Origin: Candidatus Methylomirabilis sp. | GTDB lineage: Bacteria > Methylomirabilota > Methylomirabilia > Methylomirabilales > Methylomirabilaceae | Direction: 5' to 3' | Length of the DNA: 64,000 bases | Assembly (NCBI RefSeq): GCF_028716865.1 | Contig: NZ_JAQUOY010000002.1 | Coordinates: 62,001-126,000 of the forward strand | In this document: positions 34,006 to 45,765 of the stretch, piece after piece | How positions within the stretch are numbered: position 1 is the first letter of the stretch | Layout: each line of letters starts with the position of its first letter | Made by a program: the position numbers and the translations under genes | Notes under the pieces: model-generated | Seen by the model: the letters and a program-made list of their open reading frames with translations, nothing else | The model's database searches: none | Told to the model about the DNA's origin: nothing

Positions 34006-35545
34006 CTTCTGGATCGCCCATCGGGCCGACATGCTGGGCGCGATTGCTCAGCATCTGCTGCTTACGCTGGTTGCGACCGTCGCGGCGATCGCTATCGCGG
34101 TCCCGCTCGGGATCGTGGCGGCGCGACGCCCTCGACTGGGCGCGGTGCTGCTGACTTTCGCCAATATCGCTCAGACGGTGCCCAGTCTCGCTATGTTCGG
34201 ATTCCTGGTGGCGCTGCCGCTGATTGGGGGAGTCGGCGCCCGCAGTGCCCTCATCGTGCTTATCCTCTATGCGCTACTGCCGGTCATGCGCAACACGGTC
34301 GCCGGTATCCAGGGGATCGATCGGGCGGCTCGGGATGCGGGTGTGGCTCTTGGGATGACACCGCAACAGTTGCTGCTGCAGGTCGAGTTGCCGCTGGCGA
34401 TGCCGACGATGGTAGCGGGGGTGCGGGTGGCCGCGGTGGTCGGCGTGGGCGCCGCCACGATTGCCGCCGCCATCGGCGCCGGAGGGCTCGGCGACTATAT
34501 CTTCCGGGGTCTCTCCATGACCGAGCCGACCCTGATCCTGGCGGGCGCGGTGCCGGCTGCGCTCCTCGCCCTTACGGTGGACGCCTCACTCGGATGGCTC
34601 GAGCGCGCCATGACACCGGGGGCTGCCCAATCGCGGCGCGTGACGGCCCGGGCCCTGACAGCCGTCGGGATCGTCCTGGCACTGATCGTGACGGGTAGCT
34701 TCGCCATCTCTGGGCGCTGGGGCTCTCGAGTCATCATCGGGTCGAAAAATTTTTCCGAACAGGTCATCCTCGGCGAGCTCTTGGCCCAGGTGATCGAGCG
34801 GACAACCGATCTCAGGGTTGAGCGTCGTCTCAATCTCGGCGGCACGTTCATCGCCGATCAGGCGCTCCGCTCCGGCGCCATCGACGCCTACGTCGAGTAC
34901 ACGGGAACGGCTCTGACCGCGATCTTTCATCAACCGGTGGCTCGGGATCATGCGGATGTGCTCGCGCGCGTCACTGCAGCGTATACGGAGACCGGTCGCA
35001 CAGTCCTGTCGCCCCTCGGCTTCAATAATACCTTCGCGATCCTCATTCGAGCCGCCGAGGCGCGGCGACTCAACCTCAAAACAATCAGCGATGCGGCGCC
35101 GCATACGCCAAGCTGGAAGGCCGCCTTCGGATACGAATTCCTGGAACGCGAGGACGGCTACAAAGGACTGGTACAGACCTACAGGCTGCGATTTAGTGAG
35201 ACGCCGCATGTGATGGATCTGACGCTGAGCTACCGCGCGCTTGCCGGCGGCTCTGTCGATCTGATCGCCGGCGAGGCGACCAGTGGGCTGATCAAGGGGC
35301 TCGATCTGTACATGCTCGAGGATGACCGGCACTATTTCCCGCCCTACCACGCCATTCCCGTCGTCCGAACAGAAACGCTGGCAGCTCACCCGGAGCTTCG
35401 AACGGCAATCGAGCGATTAGCAGGACGGATCTCGGAGAAGGTGATGCGACAGATGAACTACGATGTGGATGTCGGCCACCGCGATGCCGCAGTCGTCGCG
35501 CGGGAGTTCCTTGACCGACTTGGGTTACAATCGCCGGCCCGGTGA
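33992..35545 (+). CDS. Fused ABC permease and substrate-binding protein, EgtU/OpuB-type
   Basis: A 517-residue fusion: a BPD-transport permease (about 1-215; GVGAATIAAAIGAGGLGDYI), a linking helix, and a periplasmic OpuAC-like binding domain from about 240 (VIIGSKNFSEQVILGELLAQ; DAYVEYTGTALTAIF; LGFNNTFAILIR). The same permease-SBD fusion is found in EgtU, the ergothioneine importer, and in OpuB relatives. The location directly after egtD and the ATPase suggests transport of ergothioneine or hercynine, but the ligand is inferred. The start is GTG 33992. Confidence 0.88.
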   Translation: MILINFWIAHRADMLGAIAQHLLLTLVATVAAIAIAVPLGIVAARRPRLGAVLLTFANIAQTVPSLAMFGFLVALPLIGGVGARSALIVLILYALLPVMRNTVAGIQGIDRAARDAGVALGMTPQQLLLQVELPLAMPTMVAGVRVAAVVGVGAATIAAAIGAGGLGDYIFRGLSMTEPTLILAGAVPAALLALTVDASLGWLERAMTPGAAQSRRVTARALTAVGIVLALIVTGSFAISGRWGSRVIIGSKNFSEQVILGELLAQVIERTTDLRVERRLNLGGTFIADQALRSGAIDAYVEYTGTALTAIFHQPVARDHADVLARVTAAYTETGRTVLSPLGFNNTFAILIRAAEARRLNLKTISDAAPHTPSWKAAFGYEFLEREDGYKGLVQTYRLRFSETPHVMDLTLSYRALAGGSVDLIAGEATSGLIKGLDLYMLEDDRHYFPPYHAIPVVRTETLAAHPELRTAIERLAGRISEKVMRQMNYDVDVGHRDAAVVAREFLDRLGLQSPAR

Positions 35546-35638
35546 GGAATAGGTCTCGGCACCATCGATGCCGATCTCCGTTCTCTCCTGTAACCCGAGA
35601 CGGTGGTTCGCGCAGTCATCTTCCTTTGAAAAAATAGG

Positions 35639-36313
35639 TCATGTGGTTTTGTCCGGCCAGGGGCAGAGGTGGCGGACTGGGCAGTGGGGGCAGTCGGGTC
35701 GCTTGGCGGTGCAGACGGCCCGGCCGTGGAAGACGAGCAGGTGGGTGAGGAGGGTCCACTTCTCCTTTGGGATGATCCGGCAGAGCTGAGCTTCGATCTC
35801 ATCCGGCTTGTCGCTGGCGGCCAGGCCGAGGCGGTTGGCTACCCGCGTGACATGGGTGTCCACCGCAATCCCCTCGGTAATGCCGAAGGCGTTGCCCAGA
35901 ACGATGTTGGCGGTCTTGCGCCACACGCCTGACAGCGTAATCAACTCATTCATCGTCTGCGGCACCTGCCCGCCGAACTCCTCGACCAGCTTCTTGCAGC
36001 AGCCAATGATATTCCTGGCCTTGTTGCGGTAAAAGCCCGTCGATCGGATCGCCTCCTCCAGCTCCACCGGCTCGGCATCGGCAAACGACTTCGGCGTTGG
36101 ATACTGTTTAAACAGCCCCTTCGTGACTTGATTGACACGCTCGTCGGTACATTGGGCGGCCAGGATCGTGGCGATCAACAATTGAAACGGATTCTTGAAA
36201 TCCAGCGTCACGTGGGAACCAGGGTAGGTTTGCTCAAGGACGACCACGATCTGCTTGGCTTTGGCGGGGGTAGCAGTACGGATATCGCTTTTTTGCGGCT
36301 TCGACTTGATCAC
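35639..36313 (-). CDS. nth: Endonuclease III
   Basis: A 224-residue base-excision-repair glycosylase/AP lyase. The helix-hairpin-helix reads LSGVWRKTANIVL with the catalytic Lys retained but Trp in place of a usual Gly; the catalytic Asp is in AVDTHV; the [4Fe-4S] cluster motif C-x6-C-x2-C-x5-C is complete at the C-terminus. Its ATG overlaps the stop of pyrD, so it is the last gene of the pyrimidine operon. Confidence 0.95.
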   Translation of the reverse strand: MIKSKPQKSDIRTATPAKAKQIVVVLEQTYPGSHVTLDFKNPFQLLIATILAAQCTDERVNQVTKGLFKQYPTPKSFADAEPVELEEAIRSTGFYRNKARNIIGCCKKLVEEFGGQVPQTMNELITLSGVWRKTANIVLGNAFGITEGIAVDTHVTRVANRLGLAASDKPDEIEAQLCRIIPKEKWTLLTHLLVFHGRAVCTAKRPDCPHCPVRHLCPWPDKTT

Positions 36314-37272
36314 CCTGCTGTCTCCCGAGGAGTGCCGCTGAGATCCAAGGACCCGATCAGATCAGTGACGCGGCTAACCTTGTGGCGGACGAGATACGCC
36401 TCGATGCCATCGATGATTCGCTCGGCGCTGCTCGGCGAGGTGAAGTTGGCGGTCCCGACTGCGACGGCGGTCGCACCGGCGATCAGGAACTCCAGCGCAT
36501 CGTCGGCCGTCATGATCCCGCCCATCCCGATCAGCGGCAGCTTGACCGTTCGGGCGACCTCCCACACCATTCGGACAGCGATTGGCCGGATGGCGGGGCC
36601 GGAGAGCCCGCCGGTCACATTGCCGAGCTTCGGCCGCCGACTTCGCACGTCGATGGCCATACCGATCAGCGTGTTGATGAGGGAGAACGCATCAGCCCCG
36701 CCATCCGCCAGTGCCCTTGCCATCTCAGCAACATCAGTGACGTTCGGGGAGAGCTTCGGAATAAGTGGGAGTCGAGTGGCCTGTCGCACACACGCGACCA
36801 GCTTGTTGGCCAGTATGGCATTGCAGCCGAAGACCAGGCCGTCGGCTACATTGGGGCATGAGATGTTCAACTCGATCCCGCTGATTCCCTCCTGATCGCT
36901 CAGCCTCTTCGCCAGTTCAACGTAGTCCTCGATCGACTCGCCGGCGATATTAACGATGATCGGGGGGCCCAACTTCCTGAGGTAGGGCAGTTTCTCCTCG
37001 ATGAAGGCTTGCAGACCAACGTTCTGAAGACCAATGGCATTGAGCATCCCGGCCGGGGTCTCGACGATCCGTGGAGGCTGGGCCCCGGCTCGTGGACGCA
37101 GCGTGATGGTCTTGACGACGATGGCCCCCAGACGTGAGAGGTCCAGGAAAGGCTCAAACTCCTGAGCATAGCCAAACGTCCCGGAGGCAGTCATCACCGG
37201 ATTTTGCATCGCAATTCCCGCGACGGTCACGCTCAGATCCGGCTGTTTGGCGCGGCTCACCACAGATTTCAC
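36310..37272 (-). CDS. pyrD: Dihydroorotate dehydrogenase, class 1B catalytic subunit
   Basis: A 320-residue FMN enzyme that oxidises dihydroorotate to orotate. Visible: NPVMTASGTFGYAQEF, ISGIELNISCPNV, the catalytic-type NISCPN loop, and the FMN phosphate region IGMGGIMTADDALEFL. Class 1B pairs with the Fe-S flavoprotein PyrK, encoded three genes upstream in the same operon. Confidence 0.95.
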   Translation of the reverse strand: MKSVVSRAKQPDLSVTVAGIAMQNPVMTASGTFGYAQEFEPFLDLSRLGAIVVKTITLRPRAGAQPPRIVETPAGMLNAIGLQNVGLQAFIEEKLPYLRKLGPPIIVNIAGESIEDYVELAKRLSDQEGISGIELNISCPNVADGLVFGCNAILANKLVACVRQATRLPLIPKLSPNVTDVAEMARALADGGADAFSLINTLIGMAIDVRSRRPKLGNVTGGLSGPAIRPIAVRMVWEVARTVKLPLIGMGGIMTADDALEFLIAGATAVAVGTANFTSPSSAERIIDGIEAYLVRHKVSRVTDLIGSLDLSGTPRETAG

Positions 37273-37276
37273 GGTT

Positions 37277-38185
37277 TCATGCCCCGCACGGGCGCACGCA
37301 GTGCGCCCCTACATGCGCCCGCGTCCGTTCCTTTTCGACGGCTGCCCGGTAGCATTTTTGGAGATGTTGCGTCACAGGGCCAGGACTGCCGGTACTGATC
37401 TTGCTGCCATCAACGAAGATAAGCGGCATGATCTCCTTCAGGGAACCGGTCAGGAACGCTTCGTCAGTCACGAGGAGATCGTTGAGATGAACCGGGGCTT
37501 CGCTGACCCTCAGACCATCTTTCTTAGCCAGCTCGATAATCACATCCCGGGTAATTCCTGGCAAGAGTCCAGAGCTTAAAGGAGGGGTTGTCAATACCCC
37601 TTTCGAGAATGAGAACAGGTTACTCGTGGCTCCCTCGACGACGCAGTCATCGTGATCGACAAACAGGGCCTCCTGAGCCCCTTCACGGCGCGCTTGGGCC
37701 ATTGCCAGCATGTTATAGAGGTAGTCGAGCGACTTGATCTGAAGCGGGTTGAATGGGCTTCCCCAGTGAACCGTGATCACGCCGATTCCGACCTGTTGAC
37801 GTTCGGCGATTCCCGCGTCCAGGGGCCTGGCAACCAGCAGCAATGTGGGCGAGGAGGGGGCATCAGAAGGCAGGAGGGAACCGAGCACGTCCGGGCCTCT
37901 CGTCACCGTCAGCCGCAAAGAGGCATCAACAGCCTGAAGGCGATTGCGCCGGAGCAGCTTACTCATCACCTGCCGCCACTCACCCACGTCACCTTTGAAC
38001 GGAATCCCGATCTGATCGGCGCCCTTCTTGAGGCGAGCAAGGTGGCATTCGAGGCTAAAGACCCACCCGGCATATGCTCGAATCGTTTCGAAGAGGCCGT
38101 CGCCATACGAGAACCCTCGGTCGAACGCTGACACCTTTGCCCGCTCAGCCTGCACGTAGCGCCCGTTCAGATAGACAACGGCCAT
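37277..38185 (-). CDS. pabC: Aminotransferase class IV, probably aminodeoxychorismate lyase
   Basis: A 302-residue fold-type IV PLP enzyme (FDRGFSYGDGLFETIRAYAG; PLP Lys in IKSLDYLYNM; EGATSNLFSF; GLLPGITRDVIIELA). It directly follows pabB in the operon, so 4-amino-4-deoxychorismate to p-aminobenzoate is the most likely reaction; branched-chain or D-amino acid transamination is possible. The last ~12 residues (AHVGAHCVRPCGA) are encoded by a dispersed palindromic repeat, so the original C-terminus has been replaced or extended. Confidence 0.82.
   Translation of the reverse strand: MAVVYLNGRYVQAERAKVSAFDRGFSYGDGLFETIRAYAGWVFSLECHLARLKKGADQIGIPFKGDVGEWRQVMSKLLRRNRLQAVDASLRLTVTRGPDVLGSLLPSDAPSSPTLLLVARPLDAGIAERQQVGIGVITVHWGSPFNPLQIKSLDYLYNMLAMAQARREGAQEALFVDHDDCVVEGATSNLFSFSKGVLTTPPLSSGLLPGITRDVIIELAKKDGLRVSEAPVHLNDLLVTDEAFLTGSLKEIMPLIFVDGSKISTGSPGPVTQHLQKCYRAAVEKERTRAHVGAHCVRPCGA
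37290..37308. repeat. Palindromic dispersed repeat at the pabC 3' end
   Basis: GGGCGCAC-GCA-GTGCGCCC, an 8-bp perfect stem with 3-base loop, flanked by CACGGG and CCCTAC in the style of the widespread GTAGGGGC...GCCC bacterial repeats. It codes the C-terminal residues of pabC. A relative lies at 40591-40617. Confidence 0.7.
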
Positions 38186-38194
38186 CCGCTTCCT

Positions 38195-39658
38195 TTACCT
38201 CCCAAAGCCAGCGCCGACGCCGAGGGTCCGAAAGAAGGTTTCGGCCTTTAATAACGTCTCCTCGTACTCCCGTGCCGGTGAGGAATCAGCCACGATTCCG
38301 CCGCCGGTCTGGAAATAGATCCGTCCGCCTGTTACGATGGCCGTTCGAATAGCGATGTTCAACTCCATCGCGCCGGAGAACCCGATGAACCCGATCGCCC
38401 CGGTGTAGAGGCCACGAGCCGTCGGCTCCACCTCGTCGATCACCTCCATCGCGCGGATCTTGGGGGCTCCGGTGATAGAGCCGCCAGGAAATGTGGCCCG
38501 CAGACAGTCGATCGGATCTGTCCCCTCCTCGAGGATGCCTGCCACGGTTGAGACCATATGGTGGAGGGTGTGATAGGTTTCGATCGTCTCGAATTGCTCC
38601 ACATGCACGGAACCGACCTGACATATCCTGCCCAGATCGTTCCGCTCTAAGTCCACGATCATGACATGCTCGGCGCGCTCCTTGGGATCGCGGCGCAATT
38701 GACCAATGATGCGCGCATCCTCCTCTACCGTCATCCCGCGAGGGCGTGTCCCCTTGATTGGACAAGTCGAGATCCGGTTCCCTTCCACCAGCAGGAACCG
38801 TTCCGGGGAGTTGGACAGCACCTGAAAGGGACCACAGTGCAGATACGCCCCAAAGGACGCAGGGAAGCGGCTCCGCAGGCGCCGGTAGAGGGCCCAGGGG
38901 TCACCCGAGAAGTAAGCGGCGAAGCGCTGCGAGATGTTGGCCTGATAGATGTCGCCCGCCGCGATGTACTCTAGCACCGCCTCCAGCGCCTTGAAGTAGT
39001 GCGTCTTTGACATGTTGCTTTCAAGGGGGGCCTCGGTATGCGGTAACTCGGGCGGCACGCTACCGGCGAGCCGGGCCCGTCGAATCAGGTCAAGGCCTTC
39101 CTGTAACCGCTTCCGAGCCCTTTGCTCCCGCTCGGCGCCTGGGGGGAGCGGTAAGCCGGATGAGGTGACGAGAAGCTGGCCCGTTCCCGGTTCGAACCAG
39201 AAGAGGAGGTCGTAAAAATGGATCACGCAGTCCGGCAGCCCAAGGTCGTCCACCGCCACAGCCGGCACTGTTTCGAGATGGTGTCGGAGATCGTACCCAA
39301 AGTAGCCGATGGCGCCGGCGCCTGGAAATTCCCGGATAGGCGCGGTGTCACCAAATTGCTGGAGAAGCGTCTGAAGGTGCCGGAAGGGATCACCGGTGAG
39401 TCGGCGTAGCTCACCCTGGAGCGAGATGGTAATTTCCTGTCCTTTCGCCGAGAAGGTAAGGAACGGATCATAGCCGAAGCACGTAGCCCGCCAGCGATTG
39501 ACAGCCCAAGGGTCAGCATCCAGGAGGCTGGAGCCTGGCCGGGCGGCGACCAGACCGAAAAGATCCGTGAGGACCGGCGGATTCGGAACTTCCTCTGTGA
39601 GGAGGTCGAAAGAGTGGTGTGGAACGCGAGGAGCGGGAATAGAAGACGACGGGGTCAT
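38195..39658 (-). CDS. pabB: Aminodeoxychorismate synthase component I
   Basis: A 487-residue chorismate-utilising enzyme. The motif PIKGTRPRG contains the nucleophilic Lys that marks PabB (anthranilate synthases have PIAGT). Also seen are FPGGSITGAPKIRAMEVIDE and the end motif QTGGGIVADSSPAREYEETL. It forms aminodeoxychorismate for folate, with PabC downstream. No pabA glutaminase is in the window. Confidence 0.95.
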   Translation of the reverse strand: MTPSSSIPAPRVPHHSFDLLTEEVPNPPVLTDLFGLVAARPGSSLLDADPWAVNRWRATCFGYDPFLTFSAKGQEITISLQGELRRLTGDPFRHLQTLLQQFGDTAPIREFPGAGAIGYFGYDLRHHLETVPAVAVDDLGLPDCVIHFYDLLFWFEPGTGQLLVTSSGLPLPPGAEREQRARKRLQEGLDLIRRARLAGSVPPELPHTEAPLESNMSKTHYFKALEAVLEYIAAGDIYQANISQRFAAYFSGDPWALYRRLRSRFPASFGAYLHCGPFQVLSNSPERFLLVEGNRISTCPIKGTRPRGMTVEEDARIIGQLRRDPKERAEHVMIVDLERNDLGRICQVGSVHVEQFETIETYHTLHHMVSTVAGILEEGTDPIDCLRATFPGGSITGAPKIRAMEVIDEVEPTARGLYTGAIGFIGFSGAMELNIAIRTAIVTGGRIYFQTGGGIVADSSPAREYEETLLKAETFFRTLGVGAGFGR

Positions 39659-39663
39659 AGGGG

Positions 39664-40551
39664 TTATCTCTGATGGGACCAGAGGATGTCACGGGCGTCG
39701 AAGACCGGTCCGTCCTTGCAGACGAGGCGGTAGGTCCGATCTTGTCCGCCCCCCTTCACCGGTACGACGCAGCCCATGCAGGCTCCGAAGCCGCAGGCCA
39801 TGCTCGCTTCCAGGGAAGCCTGGTATGGCAGCTCATATTTTTCGGCAAGCGACGCAAGGGCCGCCAGCATAGGATACGGGCCGCAGGCATAAATACTGGT
39901 GTCGGGTGTCGGGTGTCGGGTGTGAAGATACTGCTCCAGCAGCTCGGTCACCAACCCTTTCTGACCCGCACTGCCGTCTTCTGTGGTCACGTGAATCTTT
40001 GCGCCGGCCCGCCTAAAATCGGCGGTACACAGCAGATCAGCCTTCGATCTCCCGCCGAGAAAGACGGTCATCTTCGTTCCGCGTGATGTCCGGCGCGCAG
40101 CCAGCGCCTCGGCAAGGGCAGCGATGGGAGGGGCGCCGATTCCACCGGCAATCAAGAAAATGTCTGTGACGGAACGTGGAACCTCAAAGCCGTTCCCCAG
40201 GGGCCCGAGGACGCGGAGCGACCTCCCTGGCCGCATCGCCGCCAAGAGTGTCGTCCCGCGACCACACACCTTGTAGAGGATCTCCACCTGGGCTGTGCCC
40301 AGTTTTGGGTTCGCGAAAGAGCCTTTTTGAACTTGAAACTTTACACCTTGAACTTTGAACTGGCTTGCGCACCTGATACTCATCGGCCGAGGCAGCAGCG
40401 GATCGCGTCCATCGGGCCATCCGAGCATGAGAAATTGACCAGGGCGGAATCGAGCCAGGTGTCGAGGGCCAACCAGACGCATCGAAAAGTACTCCGGCGC
40501 GATCTGCCGATTGGCTACCACCTCAACTTGGACCTCAGATGCCGCCGCCAT
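39664..40551 (-). CDS. pyrK: Dihydroorotate dehydrogenase electron-transfer subunit
   Basis: A 295-residue FAD/[2Fe-2S] protein: the FAD motif RPMSI, the NAD loop IAGGIGAPPIAALA, and Fe-S ligands CGFGACMGC with a distant Cys (LVCKDG). It passes electrons from PyrD to NAD. Two heptamer arrays lie in frame in the coding sequence: 40327-40361 encodes the odd stretch FKVQGVKFQVQKG after the FAD motif, and 39901-39921 encodes HTRHPTPDTS. ATG 40551 behind GAGAGG was preferred to GTG 40560. Confidence 0.92.
   Translation of the reverse strand: MAAASEVQVEVVANRQIAPEYFSMRLVGPRHLARFRPGQFLMLGWPDGRDPLLPRPMSIRCASQFKVQGVKFQVQKGSFANPKLGTAQVEILYKVCGRGTTLLAAMRPGRSLRVLGPLGNGFEVPRSVTDIFLIAGGIGAPPIAALAEALAARRTSRGTKMTVFLGGRSKADLLCTADFRRAGAKIHVTTEDGSAGQKGLVTELLEQYLHTRHPTPDTSIYACGPYPMLAALASLAEKYELPYQASLEASMACGFGACMGCVVPVKGGGQDRTYRLVCKDGPVFDARDILWSHQR
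39901..39921. repeat. Heptamer tandem repeat in pyrK (distal)
   Basis: Three perfect GTCGGGT units (extended slightly on both sides). It encodes HTRHPTPDT in a surface loop before the YACGPYPM motif, in frame. Confidence 0.85.
40327..40361. repeat. Heptamer tandem repeat in pyrK (proximal)
   Basis: Five 7-base units: TTGAACT, TGAAACT, TTACACC, TTGAACT, TTGAACT. They are inserted just after the RPMSI FAD-binding motif, where homologues have no such residues, and 35 bases plus flanks keep the frame. Confidence 0.85.
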
Positions 40552-40590
40552 TCCCCGCACCTCTCAACATCGGACCCCACACTCCCCACC

Positions 40591-40614
40591 TAGGGCAGCC
40601 GCAAGGGGCTGCCC

Positions 40615-40617
<3 letters not shown>
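40591..40617. repeat. Palindromic dispersed repeat at the carB stop
   Basis: TAGGGCAGCC-GCAAGG-GGCTGCCCCTA: an 8-bp stem GGGCAGCC/GGCTGCCC with TAGG/CCTA ends. The carB stop codon (CTA on the + strand at 40615-40617) lies inside it. Same style as the 37290 repeat. Confidence 0.75.
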
Positions 40618-43893
<3,276 letters not shown>

Positions 43894-44553
43894 CTACGTC
43901 ACCTTTACGCCGTAGGCAAGGCCGTCGCCTACTGGGAGGATCTGAGCGAGAAACTGGGGATGGTGGACGAAGTAGTCATTAAAATCGCGAAGCGCCTCGG
44001 TTGATCGACGATACTGTTCGGCGACCAAGCGGCCGCTCGCGACCTGTCCTCTCCAGAGAACATTATCACAGACAACGATCCCGCCGGTCCTCATCAACGG
44101 TAAGGCCAGATCCAGATAGTCCCGGTACTCCTCCTTCACCGCATCAAGGTAGACGAGGTCGAATGGCCCCTCAAGTGTCGAGATGACCGTCAGCGCCGGC
44201 CCCTTATGAAACTCCACTTGGTTCTCCAGGCCGGCGCGCTTCACATACGCTTTCGCCTTCACGATCATCTCAGCGTTGGTGTCGATGGTCACCACCCTGC
44301 CGTGAGACGATATGGCTCGCGCCATAAAGATGTCGGCATACCCAATGGCGGTGCCGACCTCCAGAACCCGCTCTGCCCGGATGGTCCGGACCGTAATCTC
44401 CAGAAACGTCGCAACCTCCGGATCGGCAATCGGAATGTCATGCTCGCCTGCAAAGCGTTCCATCTCTTGCAGCAGCAGATCCCTCTCGGGGAGCAGCCGC
44501 CCGAGATACTCCTCCTGCTCCCGATGAATGATGAGTCCAACCCCCGCCTTCAT
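43894..44553 (-). CDS. SAM-dependent O-methyltransferase, TrmR/YrrM-like
   Basis: A 219-residue class I methyltransferase with the SAM motif [47 protein letters not shown] and the C-terminal [14 protein letters not shown]. The pattern resembles Bacillus TrmR, which methylates 5-hydroxyuridine in tRNA; catechol-type O-methyltransferase is the alternative. It is wedged between carA and carB with 4-base overlap to carA (ATGA), so it is surely co-transcribed with pyrimidine genes. Confidence 0.8.
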   Translation of the reverse strand: MKAGVGLIIHREQEEYLGRLLPERDLLLQEMERFAGEHDIPIADPEVATFLEITVRTIRAERVLEVGTAIGYADIFMARAISSHGRVVTIDTNAEMIVKAKAYVKRAGLENQVEFHKGPALTVISTLEGPFDLVYLDAVKEEYRDYLDLALPLMRTGGIVVCDNVLWRGQVASGRLVAEQYRRSTEALRDFNDYFVHHPQFLAQILPVGDGLAYGVKVT

Positions 44554-45752
44554 TGGCCTGCACGCGCCTTCGCCATCACATCTACGAAGCGCTGAAAGAG
44601 GTAGCCGGCGTCGTGGGGACCAGGGGAGGCTTCCGGGTGGTACTGCACCGAAAAGATCGGGAGGCGACGGTGCCGCATCCCCTCGGCGGTGTGGTCGTTG
44701 AGGTTGATGTGGGTCAGCTCGATCTCTTTATCAGGGATCGAGGCGATGTCTACGGCAAAGCCGTGGTTCTGAGTGGTGATCTCCACCTTCCCGGTCGTCA
44801 GATCCTTGACAGGCTGGTTGCCGCCATGATGCCCGAACTTCAGTTTGTAGGTCCGCCCCCCGAACGCGAGGCCCAGGATCTGATGCCCCAGGCAGATGCC
44901 AAAGATCGGCTTGATGCCAATCAGCTTTTGTACGTTGTCAATCAGATACGGCACACCCTCCGGGTCGCCTGGACCATTACTCAAGAAGATCCCATCCGGG
45001 GCCAGATCCAGGACCGTGGACGCGGGGGTGTCCGGCGGGACCACCGTCACGTCGCACCCTGCCTCCACCAACTTCCGCAGGATGTTCCACTTGATCCCGC
45101 AATCGTAGACTACCACGCGGTAGGGTGTAGGGGTTAGGGTAGAGGGTTTAGGAAAGAGATTCAGTTGCAGCCTCTGCTCTGTTCCCTGACCCCCAACCCC
45201 TAGCTCCTGCTCTTCATACCTCTTTCCCAATTGCCATGTCCCTTGTCGCCAGGTGTAAGATTCTTTACAGGCGACTTCTATCACTAGGTCGCGACCGATC
45301 AGGCCAGGCGAGGACTTGGCCTTGGCAGCAAGGCTCTCTGGATCCAGATCCTGAGTTGAGATCACCCCTTCCATCGCCCCATGATCCCTCAGATGCCTGG
45401 TGAGCGCTCGGGTATCGATTCCCTGAATTCCCACGACGCCCTGCTCTTGAAGGTAGCTGTCAAGGGTCCGAGTGCTGCGCCAGTTGCTCGGGTAGGGGCT
45501 CGCCTCCTTCACAATGAATCCTTCCACGGCCGGCGCTGTTGACTCCACGTCCTCAGGGTTGATGCCATAGTTGCCGATCAGGGGGTAGGTCATCACGACC
45601 ATCTGGCCCTTATACGAGGGGTCCGTCAGGACCTCCTGGTATCCGGTCATGCTGGTGTTGAAGACCACCTCGCCGACGGTTTCCCCCTCTGCGCCAAAGG
45701 ACGACCCCTCGAAGAGGGTGCCATCGGCCAGCACCAACAACGCCTGTTTCAC
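44550..45752 (-). CDS. carA: Carbamoyl-phosphate synthase small subunit
   Basis: A 400-residue glutaminase subunit: the N-terminal CarA domain ([40 protein letters not shown]), then a class I GATase domain with nucleophile Cys in [15 protein letters not shown] and the catalytic HxE in YHPEASPG. Between the two domains lies a ~30-residue insert ([20 protein letters not shown]...) coded by an element with inverted heptamer arms (45121-45210). The frame and catalytic residues are kept. Confidence 0.96.
   Translation of the reverse strand: MKQALLVLADGTLFEGSSFGAEGETVGEVVFNTSMTGYQEVLTDPSYKGQMVVMTYPLIGNYGINPEDVESTAPAVEGFIVKEASPYPSNWRSTRTLDSYLQEQGVVGIQGIDTRALTRHLRDHGAMEGVISTQDLDPESLAAKAKSSPGLIGRDLVIEVACKESYTWRQGTWQLGKRYEEQELGVGGQGTEQRLQLNLFPKPSTLTPTPYRVVVYDCGIKWNILRKLVEAGCDVTVVPPDTPASTVLDLAPDGIFLSNGPGDPEGVPYLIDNVQKLIGIKPIFGICLGHQILGLAFGGRTYKLKFGHHGGNQPVKDLTTGKVEITTQNHGFAVDIASIPDKEIELTHINLNDHTAEGMRHRRLPIFSVQYHPEASPGPHDAGYLFQRFVDVMAKARAGQ
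45121..45210. repeat. Element with inverted heptamer-repeat arms inside carA
   Basis: Left arm 45121-45152 is TAGGGTG, TAGGGGT, TAGGGTA, GAGGGTT, TAGG. Right arm 45183-45210 is TCCCTGA, CCCCCAA, CCCCTAG, CTCCTGC, roughly the reverse complement. The 30-base centre is unrelated. The whole is 90 bases (30 codons), in frame in the interdomain linker. Confidence 0.8.
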
Positions 45753-45765
45753 AAACGTCCCCTCA

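Noticed and set aside
39901-39921. CRISPR-like repeat arrays
   Set aside because: All arrays have 7-base units without spacers and no cas gene is present.
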